64,000 bases of DNA from Pseudomonas fluorescens. GTDB taxonomy: Bacteria; Pseudomonadota; Gammaproteobacteria; Pseudomonadales; Pseudomonadaceae. Positions within the stretch are counted from its first letter, which is position 1, and each line of letters starts with the position of its first letter. Made by a program: the position numbers and the translations under genes. Shown here one piece after another: positions 8,226-18,076 of the stretch. The notes under the pieces are model-generated. The model did not search any database. It saw only the letters and a program-made list of their open reading frames with translations, and was not told the DNA's origin. Location: positions 1,387,826-1,451,825 of the forward strand of contig NZ_OZ024668.1 in NCBI RefSeq assembly GCF_902497775.2, read 5' to 3'.

Positions 8226-8723
8226 ATGATCCATTCCATGCTGTATGCCACTGACCTCGGTGTTTACGCGCCTTTTGTCATGCAACACGCGCTGGCGCTG
8301 GCGCGGACCTTCAACGCAGAGCTCTACGTCATTCATGCGGTCGAGCCCATGGGCCAGTTTGCCGAGTCGCTGCTGCAAAGCTACCTGGACGAGCAGACCC
8401 TCGATGAACTGCACAGCGAAGGCGTCACCACGGTGATGGCCAATATCGAACAACGGGTGCTGGAAAACTTTCGTGACGAATTAGGCGAGGAGGCCGACCT
8501 GGCCCTGATCAAGGCCGTGCGTGTGCGCCAGGGCGATCCGGCGCAAGTGATTCTGGAGCAGGCCCAGCGCCTGAGTGTCGACCTGCTGATCTTCGGCAGC
8601 CACAGCCAGGGCGCTGGCGTCGATATCCCGATCGGACGCACCGCCGTGCGCTTGCTGCAGCTGTCGCCAGTGCCGGTATACATGGTGCCGCTCGCGCAAC
8701 ACCTGGGGCGTAGGAAGTCATAG
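8226..8723 (+). CDS. Universal stress protein (single UspA domain)
   Basis: A 165-residue single-domain Usp. It starts MIHSMLYATDLG, the usual first strand with the ATP-contact aspartate. The nucleotide loop near the C-terminus reads GSHSQGAGVDIPIGRTAVRLL, a variant of G-x2-G-x9-G-S/T, followed by the closing strand SPVPVYMVPL. It is likely an ATP-binding stress protein. GAGGAGGT lies five bases before the chosen ATG; the open frame starting 33 bases earlier has no such site. Confidence 0.88.
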   Translation: MIHSMLYATDLGVYAPFVMQHALALARTFNAELYVIHAVEPMGQFAESLLQSYLDEQTLDELHSEGVTTVMANIEQRVLENFRDELGEEADLALIKAVRVRQGDPAQVILEQAQRLSVDLLIFGSHSQGAGVDIPIGRTAVRLLQLSPVPVYMVPLAQHLGRRKS

Positions 8724-8838
8724 CTGCGCGACGTAGGTAGGTTCCTGAAAGACTGCTAAAATAGTTCTAGATTTATTCTTCAAACCACTAATATAGTTAT
8801 AAATCGTCGCTGCTGCCGGTGACGCCCAGCTGATTTGA

Positions 8839-9822
<984 letters not shown>

Positions 9823-9871
9823 ATCGCGCCTGCTTGCCCTCGTTCAGCAACGGCCTGTCAAGGGCTTTTTT

Positions 9872-10122
9872 GGCTCTTCACGGAATCCAGGGTTGGGATG
9901 TTGAGGCTGCGAGTTTATCCATTCAGTGTGGGGCTGCTGTTGGCCCCTTCCGCCTTTACGGCGGCCTACTTTTCTCTTGGGAAAAGGTAGCAATGGTTCC
10001 TTTTGCCAAGAACAAAAGGGACCCGCCGTAAGGGCGGAAGGGGCCAACAGCGGCGCCACACCGAATGGATAAGCCCGCAACCCAACCCAAGAATCATAGC
10101 CCCCGGGATTCCGTGAAGAACC
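9872..10122. repeat. Long imperfect palindrome (about 250 bp)
   Basis: The left arm starts CTTCACGGAATCC at about 9875 and runs through TTATCCATTC, GTTGGCCCCTTCCGCC and CTTTTCTCTTGGGAAAAGG. The right arm reads back the same order on the other strand and ends at 10122. The arms are about 120 bases each with scattered mismatches. The central part with CCCGCCGTAAGGGCGGAA is, from memory, a dispersed repeat in Pseudomonas. It has no transposase gene. Open frames through it are a by-product of the repeat. Confidence 0.75.
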
Positions 10123-10157
10123 TTTTTTTTTGTGCGATAGAACATTGATCCTCTTTA

Positions 10158-10167
10158 GGAAATTTCC
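10158..10167. promoter_or_regulatory. Palindrome GGAAATTTCC upstream of the pilin gene
   Basis: A perfect 10-bp palindrome (in context TTTAGGAAATTTCCCAA) 158 bases before the pilin start. Similar sites occur before the chaperone gene at 14669-14701, so it is a candidate operator for the locus's own response regulator. Confidence 0.45.
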
Positions 10168-10325
10168 CAATTTACCTGGGAGTGGTCCGGCTTTTTGCGT
10201 CAGACATCTACCGAATAATCCTCCTCGCCAACTGCCCAGTGCGGTGTGGCACCCGCCGGCGGACGTACCGGCCGTTGGCATGTCATCTGTGACGACTTCA
10301 CAGGTCTATTCGAGGAGATAATTTT

Positions 10326-10805
10326 ATGAAACGCACTTTTCTGGCCCTGCCTCTTGCTCTGCTGGCTGTTGGCAATGTGTTTGCATCCGACCCGCTCGAA
10401 AAGCAGGTTACTGTTGTGGCGACCATTCCCACTGAGAACTTCTATGTCGAGCCGGTGGGCGGCAACTGGATGAACGAACCCCAGAGCATGGCCTGGAACC
10501 CGCTGCGCGAGTCGCTTGAACCGATTCGCAAGCAATTGCAGGTGAAAAGCACCACCGGGGCAATTTCTGCCCGTCTGCTCAGCCCGGCAGTGATCAGCAG
10601 TGGCGCCAACAGCATCGGCCTGGACGTTGCCGTCAACGGCACCGGCCTGACCACCACTTCGGTTCCGGTCGTCCCGGCGGCAGCCGCCGCGGCCGGCACC
10701 CTGGTCGGCTTCGACGTTGCCGCCCAGGCAGCCGGCCCAAGTGGCTACGCACCCGGCAACTATCAGGGCATCGTCAACATGCTGTTCGAGACCGTTTCGC
10801 CGTAA
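10326..10805 (+). CDS. CS1-type (alpha-fimbrial) major pilin subunit
   Basis: A 159-residue secreted pilin with a signal peptide ending NVFAS. The mature N-terminus, DPLEKQVTVVATIPTENF, resembles the CS1/CfaB/CblA donor strand. The rest is a cysteine-free Ig-like beta domain rich in Ala, Val and Thr, ending in NYQGIVNMLFETVSP, a typical final strand. It is the main building block of the fibre exported by the usher encoded next. GAGGAG lies nine bases upstream of the start. Two hairpins separate it from the usher gene. The family is known from enterotoxigenic E. coli CFA/I and Burkholderia cable pili. Confidence 0.88.
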   Translation: MKRTFLALPLALLAVGNVFASDPLEKQVTVVATIPTENFYVEPVGGNWMNEPQSMAWNPLRESLEPIRKQLQVKSTTGAISARLLSPAVISSGANSIGLDVAVNGTGLTTTSVPVVPAAAAAAGTLVGFDVAAQAAGPSGYAPGNYQGIVNMLFETVSP

Positions 10806-10806
10806 G

Positions 10807-10825
10807 TCGCCAGCCTGGCGATTTT
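10807..10825 (+). terminator. Short terminator-like hairpin after the pilin gene
   Basis: TCGCCA (10807-10812) pairs with TGGCGA (10816-10821) over a three-base loop and is followed by TTTT. It begins at the base after the pilin stop codon. The stem is short, so partial termination is more likely than a full stop. Confidence 0.6.
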
Positions 10826-10840
10826 CCGTCCCCTTCTATT

Positions 10841-10877
10841 CACCCCGCTGCTCATTCGTTCGAACGAGTGCGGGGTG
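10841..10877 (+). promoter_or_regulatory. Stable intercistronic hairpin between pilin and usher
   Basis: CACCCCGC (10841-10848) pairs with GCGGGGTG (10870-10877). The inner part contains the perfect palindrome CGTTCGAACG. It has no T run, so it is better read as an mRNA-stabilising element protecting the upstream pilin message than as a terminator. Confidence 0.55.
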
Positions 10878-10894
10878 AGTATTGCCTGTGAAAA

Positions 10895-13432
10895 ATGGAC
10901 ATGGCCAATTACTTGTCTCTCGCTGCATCCATTCGACTGGTCCTGGGGTGCCTCGCGCTCTCAGGTACCGCCTGCGTCTGGGCCGATGCTCAGGGCCGAG
11001 CCGGACCCTTGGGGGTTCTGAGCCAGGCCCAAGGCTTGCCGCAAGAATTTGGCGAGCACTTCTTTGATGTGCCTCTGGCCGTTCGGGTTGACCTCGACGG
11101 GCGCTACCTGGGCGATGCCTTGGTGGTGCTGTCGCGCGATGAGCAGGTGCAACTGCTCGACTTCACCGACACCTTCGAGAGCCAGGCCGGCGAGACCGAG
11201 CGCTCACGTTGGCGCGAACAGCTCAAGGAACCAAGGTCGCTGGGCAACTGCCTGTCCAGTTGCCCGCTGGGGCTGGTAGCGTTGCACTACAGTCTGGTGA
11301 ACTCTCAGCTCTCGATCCTCACTACGTCAGCCGAACGCAGCGATCAGCCGGCGCTTTATCATCAGTTGCCCGAACGTGGCAGTCATGGCTTGCTGCTGCG
11401 CAATCAGTTGAACCTGGTGGGGGGTGATCTGGAAACCACTGGTCGTTACGCCGTGCAGGGGCAGGGCAGCTTCGGCAACTGGACTACAGTGGGCGAGGCG
11501 CAGTTCGACCGCAACAGCGACTATGACGAGCACACCCGGCATCGTGTGGACCAGCTCTATGCCGAGCGTTTGCACGACCAGCATTTCTTTCGCCTGGGCT
11601 ATTTCACCCCGGGCGCCCAGGGCCTGACCCGTCAGCCGCGCTTGCTCGGCAACCTGCCTGATACCACGCGCGGCCTGATGCTGGGCAGCAGCGACAGCCT
11701 GGCGGTCAACAATGGCCAGGCCAGTGCCACGCCCATCTATGTCACCCCGAACCGTTCGGGCATCGCCGAAATCTACCGCGATGGCGTGCTGATCAACAGC
11801 CAGGCGGTACAGGCCGGCCTGCAGGCTCTGGATACTCGGGTGCTGCCAGGGGGTATCTATGAAGTGGAAGTGCGCCTGATTGAAGACAATCAGGAAACTT
11901 CCCGCAGCGAAGCCTTCATCTACAAGCCCAGCAACTGGAACAACGCCGAGTCACCCTGGCGCTACAACGTTTATCTTGGTCAGCAGAGCAGCCTGTGGAG
12001 CAATTGGGACAAGGACCATGACAACAGCCTGGCCGCTGGCCTGTTCACCAACTATCTGGTGCACCCGCGGGCGGTGCTCGGGCTCTCTGCCCAACGCATC
12101 GACGAACTCATGCAGTACGGTGGTTCGCTGGACTGGGATGTGCTCGATCCGCTCAAGGTGTATGGCAGTATTTTTCACACTGAAGACCAGGGCAACGGTT
12201 ATGACCTGCAAGGCATCTACAGCTATGCGTCAGGTTCGCTGGTGTTCAGTCAGAGCCGCTCATGGCTGGACAGCCGCCGCTTCGAAGACGATCAGCCCGC
12301 CGCCTATCGGGACTTTCGCGTTCGCGAGGTGCGCCAGAGCGCGCTGTCGCTGAGCCATCGGGTCGATCGACACAGCACCGCGACATTGCGGGTATCCCAC
12401 AGCAGCGGTACAGGGGCTGATGGCATGGGCTTCGATGTCGGCTGGGGATACTTCGGCAAGCTGCTGAACTCCGACACCAACTGGCGTCTGTCGCTGTTTG
12501 ACCGGCCCGGTACCAGCAGCTCCGCAGAAGCGCGCAATCGCGGTGTGACCTTGAGCATGAGCATGAGCCTCGGCGGGCCGGGGCGCAGGGTTTCGGCGAC
12601 CCTTGGCAGCCGCACGTCGCGCGACGGCGGGCGTGACCAGAATGCCTCGCTGACCTACCAGCAGGATATCGACTATGGCGCTTTGCAGAGCGTGGCCGGC
12701 AGTGTTTCGCTGGACCGCTACGGCGCAGGTTTTGGTGGCAGTGCCTTGTTCGAAAGCCCGCTGCTGCACGGCGACGCCTATGCGCAAAACTCTTCCTATA
12801 ACGGTGAGCTGACCGCCGGCCTGAACCTGGACAGCGTGGTGGCCATCGGTGCTGGCAAAGTGGCGATGTCCGGCCAGTACCTGCCCCATGAAGCCGGTTT
12901 GATCGTCGATGTGGACTCGGACCTGCAAGGTGTGCGCATGCGTGCCGATGACCACCATGGCCACAGCGCCGTGCTGCGCCCGGGGCGCAATGTGATTCCG
13001 GTCAGCGCCTACAAGGCCGGCCAGGTGCACTTCGATTTCGAAGGCAAAGAAGCCCATGCGGCAGTCATTCAGCCAGCGACGGTCGAATATCACCTCAACC
13101 GTGGCGGCGTCGATTATCACCAGATTCGCGTGATGCAGACCCTCACGGTGATCGGCCGCCTGGTCGACGGCAAGGGCCAGCCGCTTCGCGGTGCGCTGGT
13201 CATCAACCACGCCAGCCGCAGCGTCAGCGAAGCGGACGGCTTCTTTGCCATCGAGATGAGCGAGTCGACGCCGACCCTGGAAATCCGTCGCGGCGGTGAT
13301 GCCTTGTGCCTGGTCAGTTTCGACCAGGACAAACACACCCGCGAGAACGACGTTCTGCTGGTGGGTGACCTGACCTGCACTGGGGCCAACGTGGCTCAAG
13401 CCGAGTTGAAGCAAATGAAGGAGGATGCGTGA
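10895..13432 (+). CDS. Outer-membrane usher of a CS1-type pilus
   Basis: An 845-residue usher of the CfaC/CooC/CblC family, which forms the outer-membrane pore and assembles pilin-chaperone complexes. The N-terminus has a hydrophobic export signal followed by ADAQGRAGPL. The long middle part has alternating short strands of a 24-stranded barrel with TPIYVTPNRSGIAEIYRDG, a plug-like segment typical of this family. The C-terminal region has a carboxypeptidase-like domain (VIGRLVDGKGQPLRGALV) and the CS1 C-terminal part. The start is uncertain: ATG at 10895 or 10901, neither with a strong ribosome site. Its stop overlaps the next gene start. Confidence 0.9.
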   Translation: MDMANYLSLAASIRLVLGCLALSGTACVWADAQGRAGPLGVLSQAQGLPQEFGEHFFDVPLAVRVDLDGRYLGDALVVLSRDEQVQLLDFTDTFESQAGETERSRWREQLKEPRSLGNCLSSCPLGLVALHYSLVNSQLSILTTSAERSDQPALYHQLPERGSHGLLLRNQLNLVGGDLETTGRYAVQGQGSFGNWTTVGEAQFDRNSDYDEHTRHRVDQLYAERLHDQHFFRLGYFTPGAQGLTRQPRLLGNLPDTTRGLMLGSSDSLAVNNGQASATPIYVTPNRSGIAEIYRDGVLINSQAVQAGLQALDTRVLPGGIYEVEVRLIEDNQETSRSEAFIYKPSNWNNAESPWRYNVYLGQQSSLWSNWDKDHDNSLAAGLFTNYLVHPRAVLGLSAQRIDELMQYGGSLDWDVLDPLKVYGSIFHTEDQGNGYDLQGIYSYASGSLVFSQSRSWLDSRRFEDDQPAAYRDFRVREVRQSALSLSHRVDRHSTATLRVSHSSGTGADGMGFDVGWGYFGKLLNSDTNWRLSLFDRPGTSSSAEARNRGVTLSMSMSLGGPGRRVSATLGSRTSRDGGRDQNASLTYQQDIDYGALQSVAGSVSLDRYGAGFGGSALFESPLLHGDAYAQNSSYNGELTAGLNLDSVVAIGAGKVAMSGQYLPHEAGLIVDVDSDLQGVRMRADDHHGHSAVLRPGRNVIPVSAYKAGQVHFDFEGKEAHAAVIQPATVEYHLNRGGVDYHQIRVMQTLTVIGRLVDGKGQPLRGALVINHASRSVSEADGFFAIEMSESTPTLEIRRGGDALCLVSFDQDKHTRENDVLLVGDLTCTGANVAQAELKQMKEDA

Positions 13433-14646
13433 TGCATTGGCTGGAAAAACCTCGGTGTGCAGCCCTTGGCGCACTCATCACATTATTGGCGGCGCTGCAC
13501 TTGGGGCCGTTCACCGGCGTTGCCCAGGCCAGCGTGGTGGACATTACGGCCGAATACATACCCAGCCATTCAGGCAGGCCTCCCAGTGGCTTCGTCAACA
13601 CTACACCGCAGGCAGCTTTCTGTTCGGGGTTAGTGGTTTGTGCCGCCAGTGAGTATCGATACACGGTCAATTTGCCGCTGAGCTTCTCTACGGCGTTTAT
13701 TCACCGGGCACCGAATCCGCGCGACACCTATTTCTTTCGGCTGCCGTCGACCAGGACCCTGAATCTGGTCAATGAGCATGGAGAATCTTTCTCTGCCCAG
13801 TTCCGGCCCACGCATTTCGGCTTGAGGATTGTGCCGGGCCTTACAGTTCATGTGGCAGGGGGTACCAGCGGCGCTTGCGAAAATGTGGGGCTGATTGAAG
13901 ATCGAACCGCCACTCAGTATGTCGGCCGAGTGAATCCGCAGGTGCTTGGCGGCTGCTACATGAACGCGCGCAGCGGCAGTGCTGGGGCCGTGGTGAATGT
14001 CGACAGCACTGTTCAGGGCCTAGCTTTCGAACTGCAATTGCCTTCGCCCATCACGCTGAAGAACGGCCTCTACCGGGCCCAGTTGCAATTGAGCGTCGGC
14101 GGCAATGGCGCCGACTTAGATCTGGGGAACCGACTGACCAGCGTCAGCACCGACTTGCTTACCCTGAATTTCGAATTCACCGTCAAGCACCCCTTGAAAA
14201 TTGAGTTTCCCGCCGGTTCCGAGCGCGCGGTGCTTGAACCGCCCGGTGGCTGGGCGGGCTGGATCAATCGGGGCTCCCCACCCCAGCGGCTGTACCGGGT
14301 GGTGCCGTTTCGAATCTGGACCACGGGTGCGATCAGCGTGCATACCCGTTGCGAATACGACCTCGGTGGGCGCTGTGGCATTCGCGGTCGCGGCGGCCAT
14401 CAGGTTCCACTGAAAGTCGCCCTGACCCTGCCGGCCAGTATGAGGCACCTGGGTGCGCCGGTGGACAACCTGGTGTTGCCGGTTGGCGCTCCCGCCTCGC
14501 TCACCATCGAAACCGTCGAGGCCACGCTCGACCGCCAGGCGCGCCTGCTGTTCGAAGTGAATCAGGCAGATACCGCCTCGATGCTTATGTACCCGGGCGA
14601 GACCTTTCAAGGGGATGTGACGCTGGTGCTGGATGCTGCGCTGTAG
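13432..14646 (+). CDS. Pilus tip adhesin/initiator (CfaE/CooD/CblD-like)
   Basis: A 404-residue secreted protein with an N-terminal signal peptide ending GVAQAS. Length and position after the usher fit the two-domain tip proteins of CS1-type pili, which start assembly and bind the host surface. Cysteines occur in pairs (SGLVVCA, GACENVG, GGCYMNAR, TRCEYDLGGRCG), suggesting disulfides in both domains. ATG at 13432 overlaps the usher stop (TGATG) and has AAGGAGG eight bases upstream; GTG at 13429 is the alternative. The receptor cannot be inferred. The sequence is divergent, so the call relies partly on context. Confidence 0.75.
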   Translation: MHWLEKPRCAALGALITLLAALHLGPFTGVAQASVVDITAEYIPSHSGRPPSGFVNTTPQAAFCSGLVVCAASEYRYTVNLPLSFSTAFIHRAPNPRDTYFFRLPSTRTLNLVNEHGESFSAQFRPTHFGLRIVPGLTVHVAGGTSGACENVGLIEDRTATQYVGRVNPQVLGGCYMNARSGSAGAVVNVDSTVQGLAFELQLPSPITLKNGLYRAQLQLSVGGNGADLDLGNRLTSVSTDLLTLNFEFTVKHPLKIEFPAGSERAVLEPPGGWAGWINRGSPPQRLYRVVPFRIWTTGAISVHTRCEYDLGGRCGIRGRGGHQVPLKVALTLPASMRHLGAPVDNLVLPVGAPASLTIETVEATLDRQARLLFEVNQADTASMLMYPGETFQGDVTLVLDAAL

Positions 14647-14668
14647 GCCACTACTAGTCTGTACTAAT

Positions 14669-14701
14669 GGAAATTTCGCTATCAGTTAAGGAAGTTTCCT
14701 A
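14669..14701. promoter_or_regulatory. Two operator-like palindromes upstream of the chaperone gene
   Basis: GGAAATTTCG at 14669-14678 and TAAGGAAGTTTCCTA at 14687-14701 are centred about 20 bases apart, two helical turns. They resemble GGAAATTTCC before the pilin. The second also resembles the enterobacterial RcsAB box. The likely binder is the LuxR-type regulator encoded 0.9 kb downstream. This is inference from repetition and spacing. Confidence 0.45.
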
Positions 14702-14777
14702 CGGTCATGCGGGTTGCTCGCCTCGGTTGAGTGCCTGAGAATGATATTAATTAGCCAGTTTGCTGGGAGCTAAAGTT

Positions 14778-15512
14778 ATGAAGGGAATGCTGGCAGTAGT
14801 ACCTCTGCTGTTGCTAATGGCCACAACCGCGTTCGCCGGTCCTGAACTCAACATCGGTACGCTCTACGACTACCTCGACAGCGACAAGAGCACGCTGCTC
14901 AAACGCGTGCGCAATAGCGGCGATACCACCGCCTTCGTCAAGGTCAGCGTCGTCGAGCTGGTCTACGACGAGCAGGGCCGAACGCGTGAGGTCGAGATGG
15001 ATGGCCGCGAGGCCTTGGAGCGTGGCCTGGTGGTGAGCCCGGCGCGGCTGATCATCCCCGCCAGTGGCATGCAGGCGGTGCGCCTGCTCTATCGTGGTGA
15101 GCGTGACAACGAGCGCTACTTCAGGCTGCGCTTTATCCCGGTGCTGCCGGAGGTCAACGATGGTTTTGCGGTTACCGAAGATGAAGCCGAGCGTTATGAA
15201 AGCGCACTCAAAGTCGGTGTCAATATCCTCGCCGGCTACGGCTCGATTCTGTTCGTAAGGCCGTTGGCTGCCCGCTACCAGACCGAGGTGGTGCATGAGG
15301 CCGAGCGCTTTCTGATTCCCAACCAGGGCAACACCACCATCGTTCTCGATCATTTCAATGACTGTGCAGCAGGCAACCAGGATTGCGCTCCTGCCACCAA
15401 GCACCATGTATTGCCGGGCAACACGCGAGCATTCGAGAAAAAGGCCGGGCGCTTGTACCGCTTTGAACTGGTAGAAGGCGACCAGCGCCGTGAAATTACT
15501 TTCAAGGGGTGA
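14778..15512 (+). CDS. Periplasmic pilus chaperone (CfaA/CooB/CblB-like)
   Basis: A 244-residue PapD-type two-domain chaperone. The signal peptide ends TTAFAG. Domain 1 has VVSPARLIIPASGMQAVRLL, containing the subunit-binding strand, followed by RYFRLRFIPVLPE. Domain 2 follows, with a cysteine pair in NDCAAGNQDCAP. It should stabilise pilins by donor-strand complementation and deliver them to the usher. The chosen ATG has GGGAG nine bases upstream; a TTG 18 bases earlier is less likely. Unlike CFA/I and cable-pilus loci, where the chaperone gene is first, it comes last here and has its own upstream region with operator-like palindromes. Confidence 0.85.
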   Translation: MKGMLAVVPLLLLMATTAFAGPELNIGTLYDYLDSDKSTLLKRVRNSGDTTAFVKVSVVELVYDEQGRTREVEMDGREALERGLVVSPARLIIPASGMQAVRLLYRGERDNERYFRLRFIPVLPEVNDGFAVTEDEAERYESALKVGVNILAGYGSILFVRPLAARYQTEVVHEAERFLIPNQGNTTIVLDHFNDCAAGNQDCAPATKHHVLPGNTRAFEKKAGRLYRFELVEGDQRREITFKG

Positions 15513-15549
15513 AACCGGGGCCCGTCAACGTCATGGTATGAGGGAAAGC

Positions 15550-16176
15550 ATGAGTAGTGTCCTGATCGTGGATGATCATCCGTTCATTCGCTCCAGCGTC
15601 AACCTGTTGCTGGTCAGCGAGCGCTTCACCGTGGTCGGCCAGACCGATAACGGCGTTGACGCCGTGCGCCTGGCCCGTGACTTGAGCCCGGATCTGATGA
15701 TCCTTGATATCAGCATTCCGGGGCTGGATGGCCTGGAGGTCATCGCACGGGTAAAGGCCATGAAACTGGCAGTGAAGATTCTGATATTGACCTCCCAGCA
15801 GGCGGAATACTTTTCCTTGCGCTGCATGAAGGCGGGGGCGGTCGGCTATGTGTCGAAAACCGATGACCTGTGCGAGCTGAGCAAGGCGGTGCATGCGGTG
15901 ATGTCCGGCTACACCTATTTCCCTGAAGTGGCGCTCAGCTCGGTGAGCAAAATCGATGTTCGCACCACCGAGGCCGAGTGCATCGCCAGCCTGACCAATC
16001 GCGAGCTGCTGGTGTTGCAGCAGTTGGCGCGTGGCTTGAGCAACAAGGCCATTGGTGAGGCGATGCTGCTGAGCAATAAAACCATCAGTACCTACAAGAC
16101 TCGACTGATCGAGAAGTTGAGGGTCAAATCGCTGGTGGACCTGGCGGATGTCGCCAAGCGCAATCTGCTCGTTTAG
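15550..16176 (+). CDS. LuxR/NarL-type response regulator of the pilus locus
   Basis: A 208-residue response regulator. The receiver domain (1-120) has the acidic pocket VDDHPF, the phosphoacceptor Asp53 in [10 protein letters not shown], a Thr/Ser switch in ILILTSQQ and Lys in GYVSKTDD. The C-terminal helix-turn-helix (about 145-205) reads [20 protein letters not shown] and [13 protein letters not shown]. It resembles BvgA/RcsB/EvgA-type activators. ATG at 15550 follows AGGGAAA; the longer open frame upstream overlaps the chaperone gene. It overlaps the kinase gene by 29 bases. Cable-pilus loci of Burkholderia also carry their own regulators. Confidence 0.88.
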   Translation: MSSVLIVDDHPFIRSSVNLLLVSERFTVVGQTDNGVDAVRLARDLSPDLMILDISIPGLDGLEVIARVKAMKLAVKILILTSQQAEYFSLRCMKAGAVGYVSKTDDLCELSKAVHAVMSGYTYFPEVALSSVSKIDVRTTEAECIASLTNRELLVLQQLARGLSNKAIGEAMLLSNKTISTYKTRLIEKLRVKSLVDLADVAKRNLLV

Positions 16177-18076
16177 GTTGCCGGATTTTGTGCCTTCGCG
16201 ATTGCTGCACGTGCTGTTGCTGCTGGCCTGCTTGTGCCCGGCCCTGGGCGCTACGGCCCAGGAGCTGCCGCAAGGTATCTGGCCGGATGCGATTCGCGGC
16301 TTGCAAGCCTTCGAAGCTCATGCCCACACGGTGGTGGTGCAAAATCCCGCGTTGGCGATAGTCGACAGCTTCTGGCACAAGAATGGGCGCCTGATTGCCC
16401 AGGTATGCGCCGTGGTTGGCAGTTTGCTGGCTTTGGCGCTGGTGTGGATTCACTACCTGCGCCAGTCGATTCGCAAGTGTGAGCGGGCCGAGCGAGCCTT
16501 GACCGAGATGTACGCCGAGTTGCAAACGGCCAAGGAGCAGGCAGAGGCGGCCAATCAGGCCAAGACGACGTTTCTGGCAACCATGAGCCACGAGATCCGT
16601 ACGCCGATGAATGCCCTGCTGGGCATGCTCGAGTTGGCCCAGGAAAAGGCCGATCAGGGCGTGCTGGATCGCCTGGCGATCGAGGTGGCATCGAGTTCGG
16701 CGCGCGGTTTGCTCGAACTGCTGGGCGATGTGCTGGATGTCACTCGCATCGAATCCGGGCACCTGGTGCTCGAGCCTCGCCGCACTCAGCTGCGCCCGCA
16801 GGTGGAAGGGGTGGTACGCATGTTCGACCAGCAGGCTGCGAGCAAGGGCTTGCGCCTGTGCCTGGAGGTTGCCGGCACGCTGGACTGCGACGTATTGCTC
16901 GATGCTCCGCGCTTCAAGCAGATCCTCTCCAATCTGATCAGCAATGCCATCAAGTTTACCCGCGAAGGCGTGGTGCGGGTGCGCCTGGACGCCCGGCGCA
17001 AGGCCCAGCGGGTGGCGGTTACGCTGGTGGTGGAAGATACCGGTGTAGGCATTCCCATGGCTGACCTGTCACGCATGGGCATGCCCTACAGTCAAGCCAG
17101 CAATAACCGCCAGGCTGGGCGCAACGGTGCCGGGTTGGGGCTGAGCATCTGCCGGATGCTGTGCGAACTGATGGGCGGGCGCATGCTGCTGGACAGCAGC
17201 GTCGGTGTCGGTACACGGGTTGAGGTGCAGGTGAGCCTGGCCTGCCTGCCTTCTTCGACGGCGGCCGATGCACCGGGCAGGCGCCGGCAGGGCAGCGGCG
17301 GGGCGCAGGCGTTGAGGGTGCTGGTGGTGGATGACTATCCTGCCAATCGCATCCTGTTAATGCACCAGCTCAGCTACCTGGGCCATCGCGTGCGCGTCTG
17401 CGAACACGGTGGCGAAGGTTTGCGCTGCTGGCTGAAAGAGCCTTTCGATGTAGTCATCGCCGACTGCAATATGCCGATATTCGATGGCTATCGGTTGGCC
17501 AGGGCGATCCGTGAGCATGAGCGGCGAACAGGCAACGCTGCCTGTCGGGTGCTGGCGGTGACTGCCAATGCTCAGGCTGCCGAGCGCGCCCGCTGCCAGG
17601 CTGCCGGGATGGATGCCTGCCTGTTCAAACCGTTGAGCATTGATGATCTGGCGCTGGCCCTGGGGGTGACGCCTGGCCTTGCACTTGCCGTGGCTGAGCC
17701 CGAGCAGCCGCCGGTCCCGCCGGGCGTGGATATTTCCAGCCTGAGAGTACTGGCCGCAGGCGACGAGGGCAGGGTCAGGTCGTTGCTCGGTGATCTGCTG
17801 AGCAGTAATCGCCAGGATCTGCACCGCCTCGACCGCCTGCATGATGGCAAGGACCTGGTGGGCCTGGCCGACCTGGTGCACCGCCTCAAGGGCGGTGCGC
17901 GGATGATCCGCGCACATGATCTGCTGGCGATCTGCGCCCAGCTCGAACACGCCTGCGCCTCGCGTGCCCCGGCGCACCGGGTCAGCCAGTTGGTGGAAAT
18001 GCTGCGCCAGGCCATCGTCGATCTTGAGCAGCACCTGGAGCGCTATTGTGCGTACGAGGAAATCAGCCCTTGGTGA
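16148..18076 (+). CDS. Hybrid histidine kinase with REC and HPt domains
   Basis: A 642-residue inner-membrane kinase. The N-terminus has an export-type hydrophobic segment (about 17-36), a short periplasmic part of about 45 residues and a membrane helix (about 83-104). HisKA has H148 in [10 protein letters not shown]. The ATPase has N266 in the N box, EDTGVGIP at 296-303 and [12 protein letters not shown] domain has VVDDYPAN and D439, and a C-terminal HPt domain has H578 in [11 protein letters not shown]. It therefore holds a full His-Asp-His relay, with the neighbouring regulator as the likely final acceptor. The periplasmic part is too short for a PBPb sensor. A GTG at about 16190 is an alternative start. 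Confidence 0.85.
   Translation: MSPSAICSFRLPDFVPSRLLHVLLLLACLCPALGATAQELPQGIWPDAIRGLQAFEAHAHTVVVQNPALAIVDSFWHKNGRLIAQVCAVVGSLLALALVWIHYLRQSIRKCERAERALTEMYAELQTAKEQAEAANQAKTTFLATMSHEIRTPMNALLGMLELAQEKADQGVLDRLAIEVASSSARGLLELLGDVLDVTRIESGHLVLEPRRTQLRPQVEGVVRMFDQQAASKGLRLCLEVAGTLDCDVLLDAPRFKQILSNLISNAIKFTREGVVRVRLDARRKAQRVAVTLVVEDTGVGIPMADLSRMGMPYSQASNNRQAGRNGAGLGLSICRMLCELMGGRMLLDSSVGVGTRVEVQVSLACLPSSTAADAPGRRRQGSGGAQALRVLVVDDYPANRILLMHQLSYLGHRVRVCEHGGEGLRCWLKEPFDVVIADCNMPIFDGYRLARAIREHERRTGNAACRVLAVTANAQAAERARCQAAGMDACLFKPLSIDDLALALGVTPGLALAVAEPEQPPVPPGVDISSLRVLAAGDEGRVRSLLGDLLSSNRQDLHRLDRLHDGKDLVGLADLVHRLKGGARMIRAHDLLAICAQLEHACASRAPAHRVSQLVEMLRQAIVDLEQHLERYCAYEEISPW

Noticed and set aside
9844..10281. 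A 145-residue minus-strand open frame through the long palindrome
   Set aside because: It exists only because the repeat lacks stops in that frame; composition is unlike a real protein and there is no ribosome site.
10288..10302. TGTGACGACTTCACA before the pilin gene, as a Vfr/CRP site
   Set aside because: The half sites match, but the spacer is five bases, not six, and the site is only about 24 bases from the start codon.
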